Source of the DNA: Chrysomallon squamiferum
Lineage: Eukaryota; Mollusca; Gastropoda; Neomphalida; Peltospiridae
Assembly: GCA_012295275.1 (NCBI GenBank)
Contig: CM022679.1
Location: 2,005,616 to 2,069,615 of the forward strand
Reading direction: 5' to 3'
DNA: 64,000 nucleotides
Translations under genes and position numbers: made by a program
The notes under the pieces: generated by a model
Told to the model about the DNA's origin: nothing
Databases searched by the model: none
What the model saw: only the letters and a program-made list of their open reading frames with translations
In this document: one piece after another, positions 1-13,461 of the stretch
How positions within the stretch are numbered: position 1 is the first letter of the stretch
How the letters are laid out: the number at the start of each line of letters is the position of its first letter

Positions 1-327
1 AAAATGTTGAACTGAGATTTAAAATCCTAAATTTTTTTTCATCAATACTGATATGTACTCTGAAAATAGCCATCCTCACTCTTTTCATCTTCCAAATCCA
101 ACCACCCACTCTTGTTTACATGTACATATATATTTTATAGAAGATACTAAAACTAAACAACAAAACAAGAATATTTCCAGTTTAGTTTACCAGTTTAATT
201 TAATGACACATCAAGAATACGTGTGGCCACAAAACACACTTCAGTCTGACAAGAATATTTACACATGTGATTTAACTAGTTATGTTCCAAAATTATGAGC
301 TAGATTGAATTTGCTTAAATTTTCTTT

Positions 328-333
328 TTTATT
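328..333 (-). other. Candidate polyadenylation signal of COX6B
   Basis: AATAAA on the minus strand, about 125 nt past the COX6B stop. The setting is AT-rich, so chance matches are frequent. Confidence 0.4.
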
Positions 334-456
334 TTATTAATTTGTGTACATTTCAGCTACATTCCCAATTAAAAAACCTGTGTAAAACTAAAAATAAAAA
401 TGTTCATGAAGGCTTCAAGCACACAACATGAATATAACCCTAAAAAAAATATCCTC

Positions 457-1305
457 TCATATTTTCCCTGCAAAGATTCCGTTTTCTCTCTGTTCGTCCC
501 ATTTTTCAATCTGTAAAAAAAAAAAAACAGTAATAATAATATTAACGATATAGTAATAATCTTAGCCAACAGCATATTCACAAACATACAGACTTTGAAA
601 AATTAAGCCATCAACTACATAATTTTAAAAATAAAATGTAATTCAAAAGTCTTATCGTAACTCTGTGGAGGAAAAAAAAATCATTGTTTTCTCATGTTAC
701 TCCAACAGCCAAAGAATTTTGTAATTTTTTGCAGTCCATTATATAATCAACAGAAAATATAGAGAAATATAAAAGGTTTGTTAACTGTACTGTACAAGTA
801 AACTATCTTTCACCAGGTACAAAACTTTCTCAACAGATTCTTTTTCTAAATTAACTAAAAAAAAAATCTTTTTTCTATAATAACAAAGTAAACCCTACCA
901 TGATTCTTACTGCACATGAATCTTCACTGTCTAACTATTACATCTACATCAAAATAAAACTTCTAAATGTTATCAAGATTGGCTCATTTAAATTAAATTT
1001 GAAAACTCTTCTGAAGGATAACTGATCTTTTTGAAAGAGACAAACAAAGAGGAAGAAAACATACCCAGGAATTTGGGCAAAGTGATTTGTACACTCTCTT
1101 GAAGTAGTCACATGGAGCATAATCTTCACCCTTTATTTTGTGGCATCGATGAAAATCTACATAGTTCTGCCAGCAGTTTCTGAAAAGATCAAAAAATAAA
1201 TAATTTTACTACTATGTGTATGTATATGTCTGTACATGCGTGTTTGTGCATATGTGTGTTTGTGCATATGTATGCATATGTATGTATGTATGTATGTATG
1301 TATGC

Positions 1306-1336
<31 letters not shown>

Positions 1337-1490
1337 TGTATGTATGTATGTATGTATGTTTTTTTTTTCACATACTAACTGTCCTCCAAAATATTTAAAC
1401 ATACCTCGTCTGGTTTTGATTGGGAAACCGAGCATCAAACGGAACAGTCTTCAGTTCATATTTTTCTCCAGACATGATAGCTGTTGACAT
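457..1490 (-). CDS. COX6B: Cytochrome c oxidase subunit 6B
   Basis: Nuclear-encoded subunit of respiratory complex IV, acting on the intermembrane-space face of the inner mitochondrial membrane. Three coding exons on the minus strand, 1405-1490, 1065-1179 and 457-510, join in phase (86+115+54 nt) to 84 residues; the human protein has 86. Each junction has GT-AG ends. The protein keeps the twin-cysteine fold: C31 and C41 (CX9C) and C52 and C63 (CX10C), with family blocks such as [15 protein letters not shown] and KWDEQRENG. The start at 1490 follows a splice acceptor (1495-1497), so a 5' leader exon lies upstream, probably ending at a GTAAGT donor at 2612-2617. A second in-frame ATG lies at 1475. 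The long TATG microsatellite sits in the intron after exon 1. Identification is firm; the exact start is inferred. Confidence 0.93.
1262..1359. repeat. TATG/TGCA microsatellite
   Basis: About 95 bp of TATG repeats with a few GCATATG interruptions, inside the COX6B intron between coding exons 1 and 2. The open frames across it, on both strands, are repeat artefacts. Confidence 0.95.
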
Positions 1491-1494
1491 AATA

Positions 1495-2530
1495 CTGAAA
1501 TATTATTTTTAAAAATTAAAAGTAGCAAACTTTTAAAATAAATACCATTACTGCACCAAGCACAATTTATTTTTTTATAAATATATAATTTTTTTAATAG
1601 GAACTTTGTTTGTAACAATGACATATTATTATGATAAACAAAATGTATACATTATTAATACTCTTTGTGTCTTTAGAAAATTTGTCTTCACTTTGATATG
1701 TAAAGTACATCAAAGGTCACCTCAAAAATATTGCTTAATAAAGTAAAGGTCAATAAATAAATTCTTCACATATCTTTTATAAACAAAATTTAAATAAGGT
1801 AAGAAATAAAAAGTCATTATACAGTTTTAAATTCATAATGTCAAATCCATAAATTTGAAGGGCAAACACCCAATACAATAAAACACTGAAAATAATTTGT
1901 TTCCAAAAAACATTACATCCAACTAGTTTTTATTTTACTAGTACTTTACTTCCAAGTTTATTTTTAAAAAACATAATAATGAAAGAAAAAAAAAATTGAA
2001 AAACAAAACAAATATATAAAAAAATATTTAATCTGATTATAAACGAATGCCACAGACAATTTATATACATCATAAATTATGTCAATTCTGTTAATAAAAC
2101 TATCATGTACTGCAATTAAAAAATAATAAGTTTCAATAAATTTTATATTTTGGTATCACAAACATTTCTACTGAATTATATTCTTTACCCTTTACGATAC
2201 ACTGAACATACCTGGAAAACTTGTACAGTACACTCACTATTGTTTCATTACATGGAATTAATTTAAAGTAAATATTGCAAATCAATGTAAATAGTTCAAT
2301 TATTTTTCACATAAATGTGAAAGAATAACTCGTAATAATATTCTTAAATTAAAAATTATTTTAAATATTTATAGTAACTTCAAATTATAAGCAAAAAATT
2401 CTTACGCCAACAGAAAACTAGCTCTACCGACAAAGTCGACCACGATTCTTCTATGAACGTGATTGCGATACGTGCTCAGTAGCACGTTTAACAGAGTACT
2501 TGAATTTACAAGCCGGTACCGATTTTAACT
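1495..2530. other. COX6B first intron, non-coding
   Basis: AT-rich DNA between the COX6B leader exon and first coding exon. No protein family, RNA gene or organised repeat is visible. Confidence 0.6.
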
Positions 2531-2617
2531 ACACCAAAATGCTAAAATGGAACAGAAATCGTCTGAAATATGTTCAAATTTTTTAATTGCCATTCACTGA
2601 AAACCAAATACTTACGA

Positions 2618-2690
2618 AAGAAATGACCTTCACGACCAGATTCAACAAAACGGAAAAGTCAGCACCCGGAAGTTGTCGACAAAGAGAGAT
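2618..2690 (-). promoter_or_regulatory. Probable COX6B leader exon and shared head-to-head promoter
   Basis: A consensus GTAAGT donor on the minus strand (2612-2617) ends a likely 5' leader exon of COX6B. The TMEM180 copy A leader runs the other way and ends at a donor at 2962. The two transcripts therefore start head to head within a few hundred bases, which suggests a shared bidirectional promoter. The same region was carried into the second half of the tandem duplication (13,460-13,640). Start sites are not determined. Confidence 0.45.
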
Positions 2691-2699
2691 AACTCGGAT

Positions 2700-4753
2700 G
2701 TAGGGGAGCTGTCAGCAATGGGGGAATGTATTAAGAAAAACAGTTTGTAGAATTCATTTAAAATTTAAAAATATACGAAACAACAAATGCCACAATATAC
2801 CGTTTATACATAATTTCAACTCGGTAAATTATTTTATTAATAAATTAAATTAAAATATTATTGCATTGAAAATCTGTACGTGGAATTACATGACGGGATC
2901 TTCCCATTTAGATTTAGTACTGAGTTGTGTTTGGGTTGCGAATTTGTTTTAGTGGGGAAAAGTATCTGCGGCATGATATGTACAGCTTTGTAGACGATGT
3001 GACAGCCGTTGTAAGTTGATTTGACTAAACATAAAGACACTAGTAAACAGACAGTCTTAATTATACGCCAATATTAATACACTAATGTGCTTGTTGTTTA
3101 TTAGACAATGCGCTAATATTTTGTACCTTCACCATAAAAATGTTCAATGAATTTTGCACTTATTTATCCAGGTAACTTAAAGTATAATTACGTTCTTGCA
3201 TATCAGTAATTTGCATATTAGTCGCACAACATTCTAACAACTGCTCCAAGCGTTTATTTTTATAAGTCTTTATAAATACATTCCTGATGTTTATTAATAT
3301 ACTTAATATAGTTAATAGGATTTAAGGCCCGATTGATTGGTGATATTATTACATGCATCACTGAAACTCTGAATGCGTTCCTTTGTGACGGAAGCCAGCA
3401 ACTGATGTGGTTTGCATATTTTCCATGACCTCAACTTACACAGCAGTGAACTGCCATTGTTAAAATATTTGCTTGGCTGATACAAGCAACTGAACATAAA
3501 TTAATAAAATAGACCAAAAAACAAATATATATATATATATATACTATACTAGCCAGTATTATGATTATTACACTCTTATTACATATGTAATTATTTTGCA
3601 CAAAAGTTTCAAGCAATTGCTTTTTAATAAATATGTTATTTATAAATATGTGATAAATAATTTATCAGATGTTGAAATATAAAGTAATTCTAGAGTATAG
3701 GATAACAATAATATTTAATTCTTGTCATCACTGTAATTCTGTCTGAAACAGTAGTTATTAAGCTTTAATTATTATAATAATAATCACTTTAATAATTATT
3801 TTATTTTCATTAACTTTTTTAAGAACTCTATAAATAATTTTGAAGGTTGGTACCATCTAAATTGATACTTGTCACAGACCTGCAATGGATTATGTACACA
3901 CACAGATAATGGTGAACCCTTGTGCTTATTGATATGTGTACAAACATATTACTGATAGGTATGAATTGCTGGAAAATGATTAACATGCTATTATGCAACA
4001 GTATATAGATAGATAGATTGATATTGACATACCAAACCTGAAGTAAAATTAGTCAGACAGGAAATAAACAACCAAACATCACACCTTAATCATTGACACA
4101 GACACATAATAATAATTACTATAGCTTACCTTATCTGAAGTAAAGTGGCAGAACAAATAGCTGCCTCTCATATATTGTGCTGTTAAATCCAAAATGAGGT
4201 CAAATTCATATTATAATACTCTTACAGTTGATTACAGCTACAGTTCAGGTCAGTGACCAGCTTCAAAGAAAATAGGTCAAAACAGTAAAAGGTGGAGATT
4301 ACAGTGCACTATTAATAGATTCATACAGAAATGTATCAGTCATAATTTTTAATTATGTTTATTTATATTAGTCTTCATCAGGTTAATTCAATCAATGCAC
4401 AGTTAGTTTGATGAAAATAAAATGGTTAAAAAATAAACTTATCACATAAACTTGACATATAAGCCTACTTCTAAGTAATATTTACTGATGTCTAGACTTT
4501 TATAAGAATAAAGTTTGAAAATAAAATAGTATGGTTATGAGAAAGACATTACATACATAGAAAAGTAAAAATATCCCAATAATTATTTTCTTTTCAGAGA
4601 GTGAAAAAAAAAGTTGGATGAAACTAAACATTACTCTGTTTTCAATGATGAATTTATTACTATTATTATATTTATCTTATTTTCAGAAGTTTAACAGTTG
4701 AAACCAACAAAAACTGGAAGGGAAATGCCATTTAGTAAATTAATTGATTCATC
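2700..4753 (+). other. TMEM180 copy A leader exon and first intron
   Basis: The leader ends in GGGGAAAA followed by GTATCT at 2962. The intron runs to a TTTTCAG acceptor at 4686. This intron is almost entirely missing from copy B. Inside it I see only AT-rich DNA and a short TA run near 3,527-3,543. Confidence 0.55.
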
Positions 4754-7699
4754 ATGGACTCGAGAAGTTCAATGTTTGCATACTGTGCGACAAGCCTGGC
4801 GTTCACGATGTTGTCAAGCACATTCACATTTTACTATGTGAAAGTGTTTCTGAACCAGTACCACATTGACGAGAAATGGTTTCACTTTGCTCAGATTCTC
4901 TACCTTGTCTGGAACGCCATCAACGACCCACTGTTTGCTTACTGCCAGGATACCTACCAGTCAAAATTCACTCAAACCCGCAGACACAGCATCCTGTACA
5001 CAGCTCCGCTCTTTTCCATCTCCTATCTTCTAGCTTGGTTTCCATGGAAATCGGAAGGGATCGTCACTGGCTTGCACCTAATCCTGTCTCTGTGTCTTTA
5101 TGACACAATGTTTACTTTCATTGGTTTGGCCATGTGTTGTCTGTTCACAGAAATTGCTATAAGTCAGAGAGATCGAGTTTTGTTGGTGCGTTACTCTCAC
5201 ATTGCAAGTCTTCCAGGGTCTTTCAGCGTCTCTTTGTGTGAATACTTCTCTGACAGTCTGAGAAACTACCAGGGTTTCCAGGTGGTGACTGTGGCCATTG
5301 CAGTTGTGTCATGTTCATTGATGATCTGGACTGGACTGTATGCTCACACACATTACGACATTCAAAAGATGGAAAAGAATGACAGAGAGATTGAAGTTCA
5401 GCATGAAAAAGCAAAATCCTCCATATTAAAATTGACTTGGAATATTCTGTCAAATCGAAACTTTCTTTCTTTTGTTATCACAAACTTTTGTCAAGAATTC
5501 CACAGATCTTTTTTATTCAGCTTTATTGCCATTATTTCTGATCAGCTCATTTCTGAAACTGAGGTTCCACTACACATCAGAAGTACCTTTTATGGATCTC
5601 TTAATATAGTGTCATCGGTAAGATATTTTGTTAGAAGTACTACATTTACTATGTAGTAGCCATAAATCTATATATCACTAATATGTTGTGTGTGTGTGTG
5701 TCTGTGAGAGAGAGAGAGAGAGAGAGTTTTATTTTTAATTCCAGTCAAAGAAGGCTTGTGAGTAGATTAGATGAGTAATTCTAACAAATTTGACTGGAAG
5801 TGAATCCTATTAAAATATGTGATTATTTATCAGAATAAACTGTAATTATCATTTAATATTATGTCCAACAAACCAAAAACACAAATATTTTATATAGTTA
5901 CGATACTTGAAAAATGTACTGAAAGCCATGTCACTCCAGTCCCAAGCTCACCACATAAATGGTCACGTGCCAGTATTAACATTTGTACATTCTGTGTATT
6001 ATTTTAAAATGTATTTCTTACATCATATCTTTAAGTTATGATATATTTATAACACAATATGTTGTTGTTGTTTTTTTACAGGTGGTTGTGATTTTTGTGT
6101 CAACAACTCTAGTTAGAAGATTTGGATATTTCACTGTTATTCGATCAAATTTTTACTGGAAAATTTGCTCCAGTCTCTGTATTCTGTGTGTCGGGAAAAA
6201 CCATCCATGGATTCTCATGATTTATTTTCTTATTGAGAGGTAAGAAGATTATGTACATTTGTTTTTCAAATCAAACATTGAAATAAAATACATATAAATT
6301 CATTAACATTTTGATAAACTATTTGTGAATTAGTCTGATTAAAAATAAATATGTAAATAAATAAATAAATGAATGAATAATAATATGATGATGATGATGA
6401 TTAAATCATTGTATTTGCTATTTAATTGTTAAAAAATTACATGTATTTGGAGTGTAAAACTTGCTTATGTTTTCTAATTACCATTATTATTATTATTATT
6501 ATTATTATTAATCATTTATTGTTATTATTACTATATTATTATTATATATTTTACTTTATTTATTATTAGTAATTATTATTATTATTATTAAAAATCAAAT
6601 AATTTTGTTAGTGCTGTATATTCAGGTTGTTGAAGTAACATATTTATTTTTATTAAATTATCTCAGACATTACCTATAATTACTTTAAGCACAACAAATA
6701 AACATTTATTATTTTATTTTTCAGTGCGTTCACAAACAGCACATTTTCTCTGTTTAACATGCCACTGTCTGACGTTGTTGATGCTGACATGGCAAAACAC
6801 AATCGTGCGTAAGTAACCTTTACGTTTATAACTGAAATAGATTTTTTTAATGTGAAATATATATAGCTGCATCAGTGTAAATAGTTTGTGAACTTTTGAA
6901 CATAATAGTTTCTATAAATTAATTATATATCTAGAATTTTAAATGACAAAAGCATTTATATTATAATATATTATTGAAAACCAAAAATAGTATATAAAAC
7001 AATAGAAAAAAAAACTTATTTGTAAGAAATGTTATTAAAAACCATAAATAACATCAATAAATAGCAAATGAACAGCTTTGGTTTTGTTGCTCGCTTTTAT
7101 TTTTTAATAACACATAAAAAAAAAACATTCACTGGAGAAAAAGTATTTTGTAATACTAATAATTTATACATTAATCCAAATCCATTTTTAGAAAAAATCC
7201 ACAATATTAAGAACATTTATATATAAATCATAAAACCTAAAATCAATTTTAAATTTCTTTAAATTTCTACAAAAAGAAAAAAAATCATTAGACAAAATAT
7301 ATTTTAAATCATAATAAATATATACATCAAAATCATTTTTATAAAAAAGTAAATACCTTTTATATATATATATATAAATCATAAAAACTAATATCATATT
7401 TCTAATACCTATTTAGACACCCACTTACATCAATGGTGTTTGGTACAAACGCTCTCGTCGTTAAACCAGCTCAGTCACTCTGTCCTATGATGGTTGTGGC
7501 CATAATCAACCGCTTTGGTTACGAGGATTTCCGCAAGAAGACTATCAGCTCTAGCCAACTGGAGGAGCTGAAGGATGGGATGTTTCTAATAGTGTGGTGT
7601 CTGCCGCTTGTTATTGGAATAATTCAGTTAGTATCGTGGTCTTTCTATACACTCAGAAACCAGTTTCAGACGACTGATGTTGTCAGTGTTGAAACGTAA
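4754..7699 (+). CDS. MFSD13A: TMEM180/MFSD13A-like membrane transporter, copy A
   Basis: Polytopic membrane protein of the major facilitator superfamily, TMEM180 (MFSD13A) branch, related to glycoside/cation symporters; its substrate is unknown. Coding exons 4754-5617, 6082-6239, 6725-6808 and 7417-7699 (864+158+84+283 nt) join in phase with GT-AG ends to 462 residues. Family marks include LVWNAINDPLFAYCQD near the N-terminus, LCLYDTMFTFIGL, a basic RRFGYFTVIRSNFYWK loop, and KPAQSLCP near the C-terminus. About a dozen hydrophobic segments are visible. A 5' leader exon is probable, ending at 2961, followed by a 1,725-nt intron (2962-4686). An upstream ATG at 4726 opens an out-of-frame uORF overlapping the main start. 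Copy B is a near-identical paralogue. The family call is firm; orthology to vertebrate MFSD13A rather than another member is inferred. Confidence 0.9.
5686..5726. repeat. GT/GA microsatellite
   Basis: A GT run followed directly by a GA run in TMEM180 copy A intron 1 (between coding exons 1 and 2). Copy B has only a short GT remnant at this place. Confidence 0.9.
6483..6592. repeat. TTA-rich microsatellite
   Basis: Interrupted ATT/TTA repeats in TMEM180 copy A between coding exons 2 and 3. The equivalent intron of copy B (15,785-15,970) has a differently arranged TTA array. Confidence 0.85.
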
Positions 7700-8129
7700 A
7701 CATTCTTCTGTAAACTGAATTTAATCAACTAAGTAGCTTTATAAAGTACTCCACTATAGTAAAATGCAGTTCAGTTGAACATTATAACTTTTTTGTTTGT
7801 TAAGTATACACTTTCTGTACAGCTGAGATATTTGTTTGTGACTGTGTTTATGTATATACTTGTATGCGTGTATCACATATTATTGTTGATTTTTTATTTG
7901 GTTTTTCCTGATTTGTTTGGAGGTTTTTTTCCCCCAAAAAAGCATAAACCTAGGTTTTAATATAGAAAGGTGCTAAATTTACTTATTATTTATTTATTAT
8001 ATTGATGATTATTGCAAGATTTTGCATTAATTTCTGAAGAATATATTAAATTTGAGACTAATCTAACCATTCCATTGCCTTGATACCTATATTGAGACAT
8101 TTACTATATACACACATACACACAAGCAT

Positions 8130-8171
<42 letters not shown>

Positions 8172-11100
8172 TTTTATATACATATATATAATCAATAAAC
8201 ATGTGACCTCAGATTTAATGAGTTGTCATTTTGGATATTTGTACTTTTAGTATTATAAAAAAAAATAATAAATAATAATAATAATAATTGAATTACTAGT
8301 ACTACAAATAATATTTATTTTTTTTAAATATGTTTTTGTAATTAAAATTTTACACAACATATGTACAGTAAAAAAATTCGAATAATTTTACTTCATAACA
8401 TTTACTGGGTACCAGTGATGTTGTTTGGGTTGTTTTTTTTTTTTTTTTTTTTTTTTTTTATTTTTAAGGATTATAGTATTAATTGGGGTAATCTGTTATA
8501 TTTTTTAAATGTTTATACATTTTTATGGGTTATTTTAGACAAGGAAGTGTTTAGAATTGTTTTTTTTGTTTTTTTTTTATCTTTTGTTTTACAAAAATAC
8601 TTGTTCATTGTTATTATTTAAGATTTATACAGCAAACTGTTTTAGGTATTTATATTTCACTGAAACATTTAATTTATTTTTATTATTATTTAAAATTAAT
8701 GACTGAGTTTTGTTAATGTTATAGTGATGGGTTTCTTTATTTGTTCAGTTTTGTTAATGAAACCACAGAAAACATTTAGTAATTTGATATTTCTGAGATT
8801 TGATCAAGTTTGTTTTATTTAATCACAATAGATTCAGAAAAGCTTATTCAAATTGAAAAGCTTAGAAATTTCAAACGTTTTCCCTGCGACAGAAATAATG
8901 CTATCTTACAGTTTTAACATTGTTTTGCATGCATAAACTTCATTTTATGTATAAAATTATTTAATTTGTTATATAAAAATCCTGCATCCGATTTTTATGA
9001 GACCTTTATAAAATATAAATAGAATTCATATTCAGACTTCGATCTTATTCTCAGGCTCTCTCCATATATTCCAAAAAAACCAAAGTTCGGGAATCCAAAG
9101 CATTAACTGACCCAGGCATTTCAGATGAGGGATTCTATTCACCTGCTAGCTAGTGTCAGCCATTTTGTAATTTTAATTTAGTTACTTTAATCTTACAGGA
9201 TTTAGTTTGAATTCCAGAGATTATTTATGTAGAATAAATATAATTAGTTAAGTTTAGTATGTATATTCAGATATTAATTGAATCAACTATATATATTATT
9301 ATTACTTTTTTTTATTATTATTATTGTTATTATTTTAATTTTTATTATGTTGTTATTGCATTCATGTTATTTTTTGTTTTTCACCAACTCAGTATTTTAA
9401 ATTTATTTTCTGTAATTTGTTTTAATTTAATAGACATTGCAGTAATTAAATTTAATTTAGGTCATGTTTGTCTCATGATAGGTTATTTAAAAGTAAACTT
9501 GTTTTTGTTGTTTTTTTCTTTTTTATAACAATGATGTGATTTTCATTTGATATGTTAATGTTAATTCTTGGTCATAATGTTTTGGGGTTATTAATTGCAA
9601 ATATGATGGCTTTTTTTGTTGTTGTTGTCACTGGGTTTTTTTTCTATAGTATACATTGTTTCTGACATTTTAGTTGGTTCTCAGATTTTACTGCTTTTGT
9701 TGAGTTTTTTATAAAAATATTTATCATTATATCCTAACATACAGGTTTATAGGTAGATGTAATGTTTTGACAGGTGTGTAGATGCACAAAATTAATGTAA
9801 CATACTGTTTGTAATTATTTATCTATATATACACTAACATATATTTCATAATATTTAATTTAATTTTGTTATCTTCCCCACATTAGTTTCCATTATTGTT
9901 GGGCAGTGGTTTTTATTATAAGGTTCTGATCCAGGTTACATGGGAGGGTCTTCAATCCAAACCACAAGAGGTTTTCTAGTGTCTAAAATGTGAATATAAA
10001 TATGTTTTAATGAAAACATATACAGGTAAATACAATGAATATGATGAGTTCACCTCTGCTGTGATCTCTATATAAATGCATATAAAAATGTTACTTTTGT
10101 TCAGAGATAGTTAACTATTTTAAAAATGTATTTTTAAACAAGAGACTATTATTTGTAAAGTATAATAATAATTAAAAAAACAAACCCAACAGCATCATCG
10201 CAGGTTTTCTTTATTGTCATCATAATCTGTTGTTGGCAAAGAACAATCTTTTACAAATATACAAATAGTATTAATCTGTTTATTTTAAATTTCAGTTTAT
10301 ATTTAATGCTAAGGTCTTTCAAGATAATTTATTTTCAAGTTGTATATAAAAGAAACATATTTAACTAATATTTTTTATATAAATATGTAATACATTAAAT
10401 CTATTGGGGATATCTGTGGTCTGTATAAGAGGGTAATTTGTATGTTTTATGAGTTTGTAATATGCTGGGTTTACTCCAGTTATTACAAAAATAAAAATAT
10501 GAACATAAAATGTATTTTAATTATAAAACCACACACATTTATGACAACCAAAAGTATTTTTAGAAGCACAAGTTGATTAAGAAAAATGTTAATGAAAATA
10601 CAAGTGTTTAAATGAATACATCAGGGAAAAATAAATCTGTAGAAATTGTCATTTTGACTTTAAATAGAAATCATGTTTTAAACAGCAGAAAGATTTATTT
10701 TTTATGATGAATTTTTTTTAGTTAATAATTCTAGTAGAAGACACGGTTAGATTTCTGTAACAGATTGTCAGACATTAATTGTGTACATTTTATATATGCT
10801 TTACAAAATCTGTTAATTAACATCCATAGTATATGTTGTTTATTTTGTATTAACTAGAAATTGGTTTCTGGGTCTTTCGGTCAAGTAGTATTCATTTCAA
10901 GTTATTTTTTGTTTAATAACATGCATAGAAAATGTATATTTCTTATTTCTAATGGTTTACTGTATTTGTGTCATGAAATTAAAAAAATATTTTTATAATC
11001 AGTAAATTCATTTTTTAACGGTGCTATTTCTTCTCATAATTATTTTTGTTAAATATTACACAAATTTCTTTAAAAATAAAACAAAATGGATATTTTTAAT

Positions 11101-13350
11101 ATTTAATCATTTTATAAACCTTTTTATGCAAAAAGTTTATTTTTATATTTTTTGTTTAATTGCTAATCAGATTTATATTATATAAAAATAAATTATAGTA
11201 ATCTAGAATCAGATGAACTCAAATATTTTTAATGTACTACTGTTTTAGATTTTGAGAATTTATACATTTAAATGCTCCATTTAGTAACATTTAAAATCAT
11301 CACAATGTTTTTGTGCCTAAATAATGCAAAACAAAATGTAGAATACAAATTCATTTAGATTTTAGGTTTCATATCGGCATTATGACCGTTTATTGATACA
11401 AGTTTGTATTTTTTTTATTTCCATAACTCTTTACATTTTTCTACACATTCCAAATGCAAAGATGGTGTATTAAAACAATTTTAAACTTTCATTCAGAAAT
11501 TATATTTGTATTTAATAACAAATGGTTTTAACTTTGTACCTAAATATACAAAGCAGCAAACAACAAGAGAAACTGCCATTTTTACAATCATGAATAATAT
11601 ACCAAAGCATGTATTAAGAGCCATTTCGATGCATAAAATTATTCTTAAATAATAATATTAGGAAACTTCTTTTGTCAGCAGCAAGTTATCTCTTATAGAC
11701 AATAAAATAAACATCCCCACATTTGTTAAATCGGATAATCACTAGTGTATTTCAAAGAACAAACTATTTTCAATTTAGCTGTACACACAATACTGACCAC
11801 TAGATGGACAGAAAAAAAAAATGTACAGTTTTATTAAGCAAAGTTCACTCAAAGTTTCTTTTAGATTAACACAATCTACAATATCTTGTTTGTATTTACA
11901 TAATTTAAATTTGCAGTAGTATGGCTTGATGTCACTGAACATAATTCAGTATTTTAAGCCAGAGAATATATTTATACTTGCACAAGATTGATTCCTGGGT
12001 AATTTACATAAAATTAGATATAAATTAAAATTTCCTTCAACCAACAAGATTTTGAAAACTTGTGTAGATGGAGGTTTCTGTTTCATATGCATTTTTATGT
12101 ATTATTTATGCAATGGGATAAGTAAAATAAAATTGAATAAAACTTGTTTTTACTTGTTTTGTATCAAACCTCCATGAAGTAGGAATCTGAGTTTTTACTT
12201 TCTTTTTTTCTTTTTTTACTTTTTATGTTATTAAAACATTTCTAGTACATATAGTTTGTTTCTACTCTGTTTTTATGTAGTATGTTAATCTGCATCTGTC
12301 ATATTGTTTTATTTACCATAAATTCAGCCTACTACAACATTAATTAGCACATCAGTTACAGTGATTATTTATGTTAAAACAACTATTATTAATTCTAGAA
12401 ATATCTCACTCTTTGTTTACTGGATTCTGCTGTAAATTGTGCTACTGTTCTTAATGTCATACTTGTAGTGCACTTTCATTCACAAACTCTGAAACGTCCA
12501 CTGAAAACAAACACACAGTTTCACAAGTAAAAGTTTTATTTTTTATGCAGCCAGGTCCAGATACAAGCTCAGAAAATACATCATTTGAAATCAGTAAACA
12601 TATATACATGCAATTTGTTGTTTTGCACATTGTGACAAAACAGAAGTGGCAGTGAGAATTTAAATCTGATATACACTGAGTCTCAACAATAATGAAGTAC
12701 TTTGTTAACAATGTGTTCCTAACTTCCTTGCAGGGTAATAAATAAATTGTTATAAAATCTGAAATGATTTTAAGTAAATAATATTTCTTCATTTTTTGGG
12801 GTGATTCAGCAAATTATAAACTGAAAATAAGGCTTATAATCCTTCTTACTATAAATTTGAAGAAAATAAATTTAGCCACTATATGTTTACAAAATTAACA
12901 AAAATACCAGACAAGAACATCAAGATTTTCATGGTAATTTAAAGTAAAAAAATGTAAAAATTTTCATTTCTGTATTATGTTTTATAAAGATGGTAAATTG
13001 AATGTAGATAAAAAGTCTACACAGGACCAACCCTAAAATAAAGGCTATAATCAATAAATTATGTAGGTCTGTAATTTAATCTCTTTTTATTTTCAAAGTT
13101 AGCTTTATTTAACATGATTAATATTTAGACACAAATATGGCACTGTACAATCTATTAAAGATAATAATTTTTGAAAAAAACCTGTATAAAATGTTTATTA
13201 TGTTTAACAGAACTATGAAGTGAAAATGTTTCATTTTATTACTATTATTATATATATACTTTTTTTATACACCAGTTACCTAATTAGCATTTCAGATACA
13301 ATTCAGTCATAGATGAATATTCTGATTATTGTTACTTGTCAGTATTTGTT
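7700..13350. other. 3' UTR and gene-free flank of copy A
   Basis: AT-rich DNA after TMEM180 copy A. It contains a CA microsatellite, poly-T runs around 8,430-8,460 and several blocks shared with copy B. The longest open frame (12,457-12,792, minus) is not recognisable and is broken in the duplicate, so I do not call a gene. Confidence 0.7.
8194..8199 (+). other. Candidate polyadenylation signal, TMEM180 copy A
   Basis: AATAAA about 500 nt past the stop, just after a CA microsatellite (about 8,132-8,168). It is plausible as the end of the 3' UTR, but other AT-rich matches exist. Confidence 0.35.
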
Positions 13351-13365
13351 TCAATATTATCTTTT

Positions 13366-13461
13366 TTATGACTATATAAAAAGTAGTTGGAAATTATTGT
13401 ACGATTGTGTAAAAAGTAATTAGAAATAACTGTATGACTATGTAAAAGTACTTAGAAATAC
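13366..13461. repeat. 33-bp tandem repeat at the duplication junction
   Basis: Three diverged units of about 33 bp, each with a core like ATGACTATGTAAAAAGTA followed by an A-rich tail. They lie exactly between the two halves of the tandem duplication. A similar pair of units lies in the P4HA gene near 27,327-27,395. Confidence 0.7.

Larger units (their letters stand above)
2531..13350. repeat. Tandem segmental duplication, copy A
   Basis: First half of a direct duplication of about 10.8 kb. Alignable landmarks shared with copy B include: the promoter segment at 2,531-2,700 (B 13,461-13,640), all four TMEM180 coding exons, the post-gene segment 8,500-8,580 (B 20,680-20,760), 10,200-10,330 (B 20,910-21,020), and 12,430-12,760 with 13,280-13,320 (B 21,960-22,540 and 23,170-23,215). 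Non-coding parts are clearly diverged with many indels. About 1.5 kb of A (8,700-10,190) has no counterpart in B. Confidence 0.88.

Noticed and set aside
1157-1487. Several open frames over the TATG repeat
   Set aside because: They translate a 4-bp microsatellite in different frames; part overlaps true COX6B exon 1.
4876-5453. 75-76-residue frames, identical in both TMEM180 copies (also 14,019-14,596)
   Set aside because: Shadow frames of coding exon 1; identical only because the DNA is identical.
12457-12792. 111-residue open frame on the minus strand
   Set aside because: No recognisable family, and the duplicated counterpart near 21,980-22,600 does not keep the frame.
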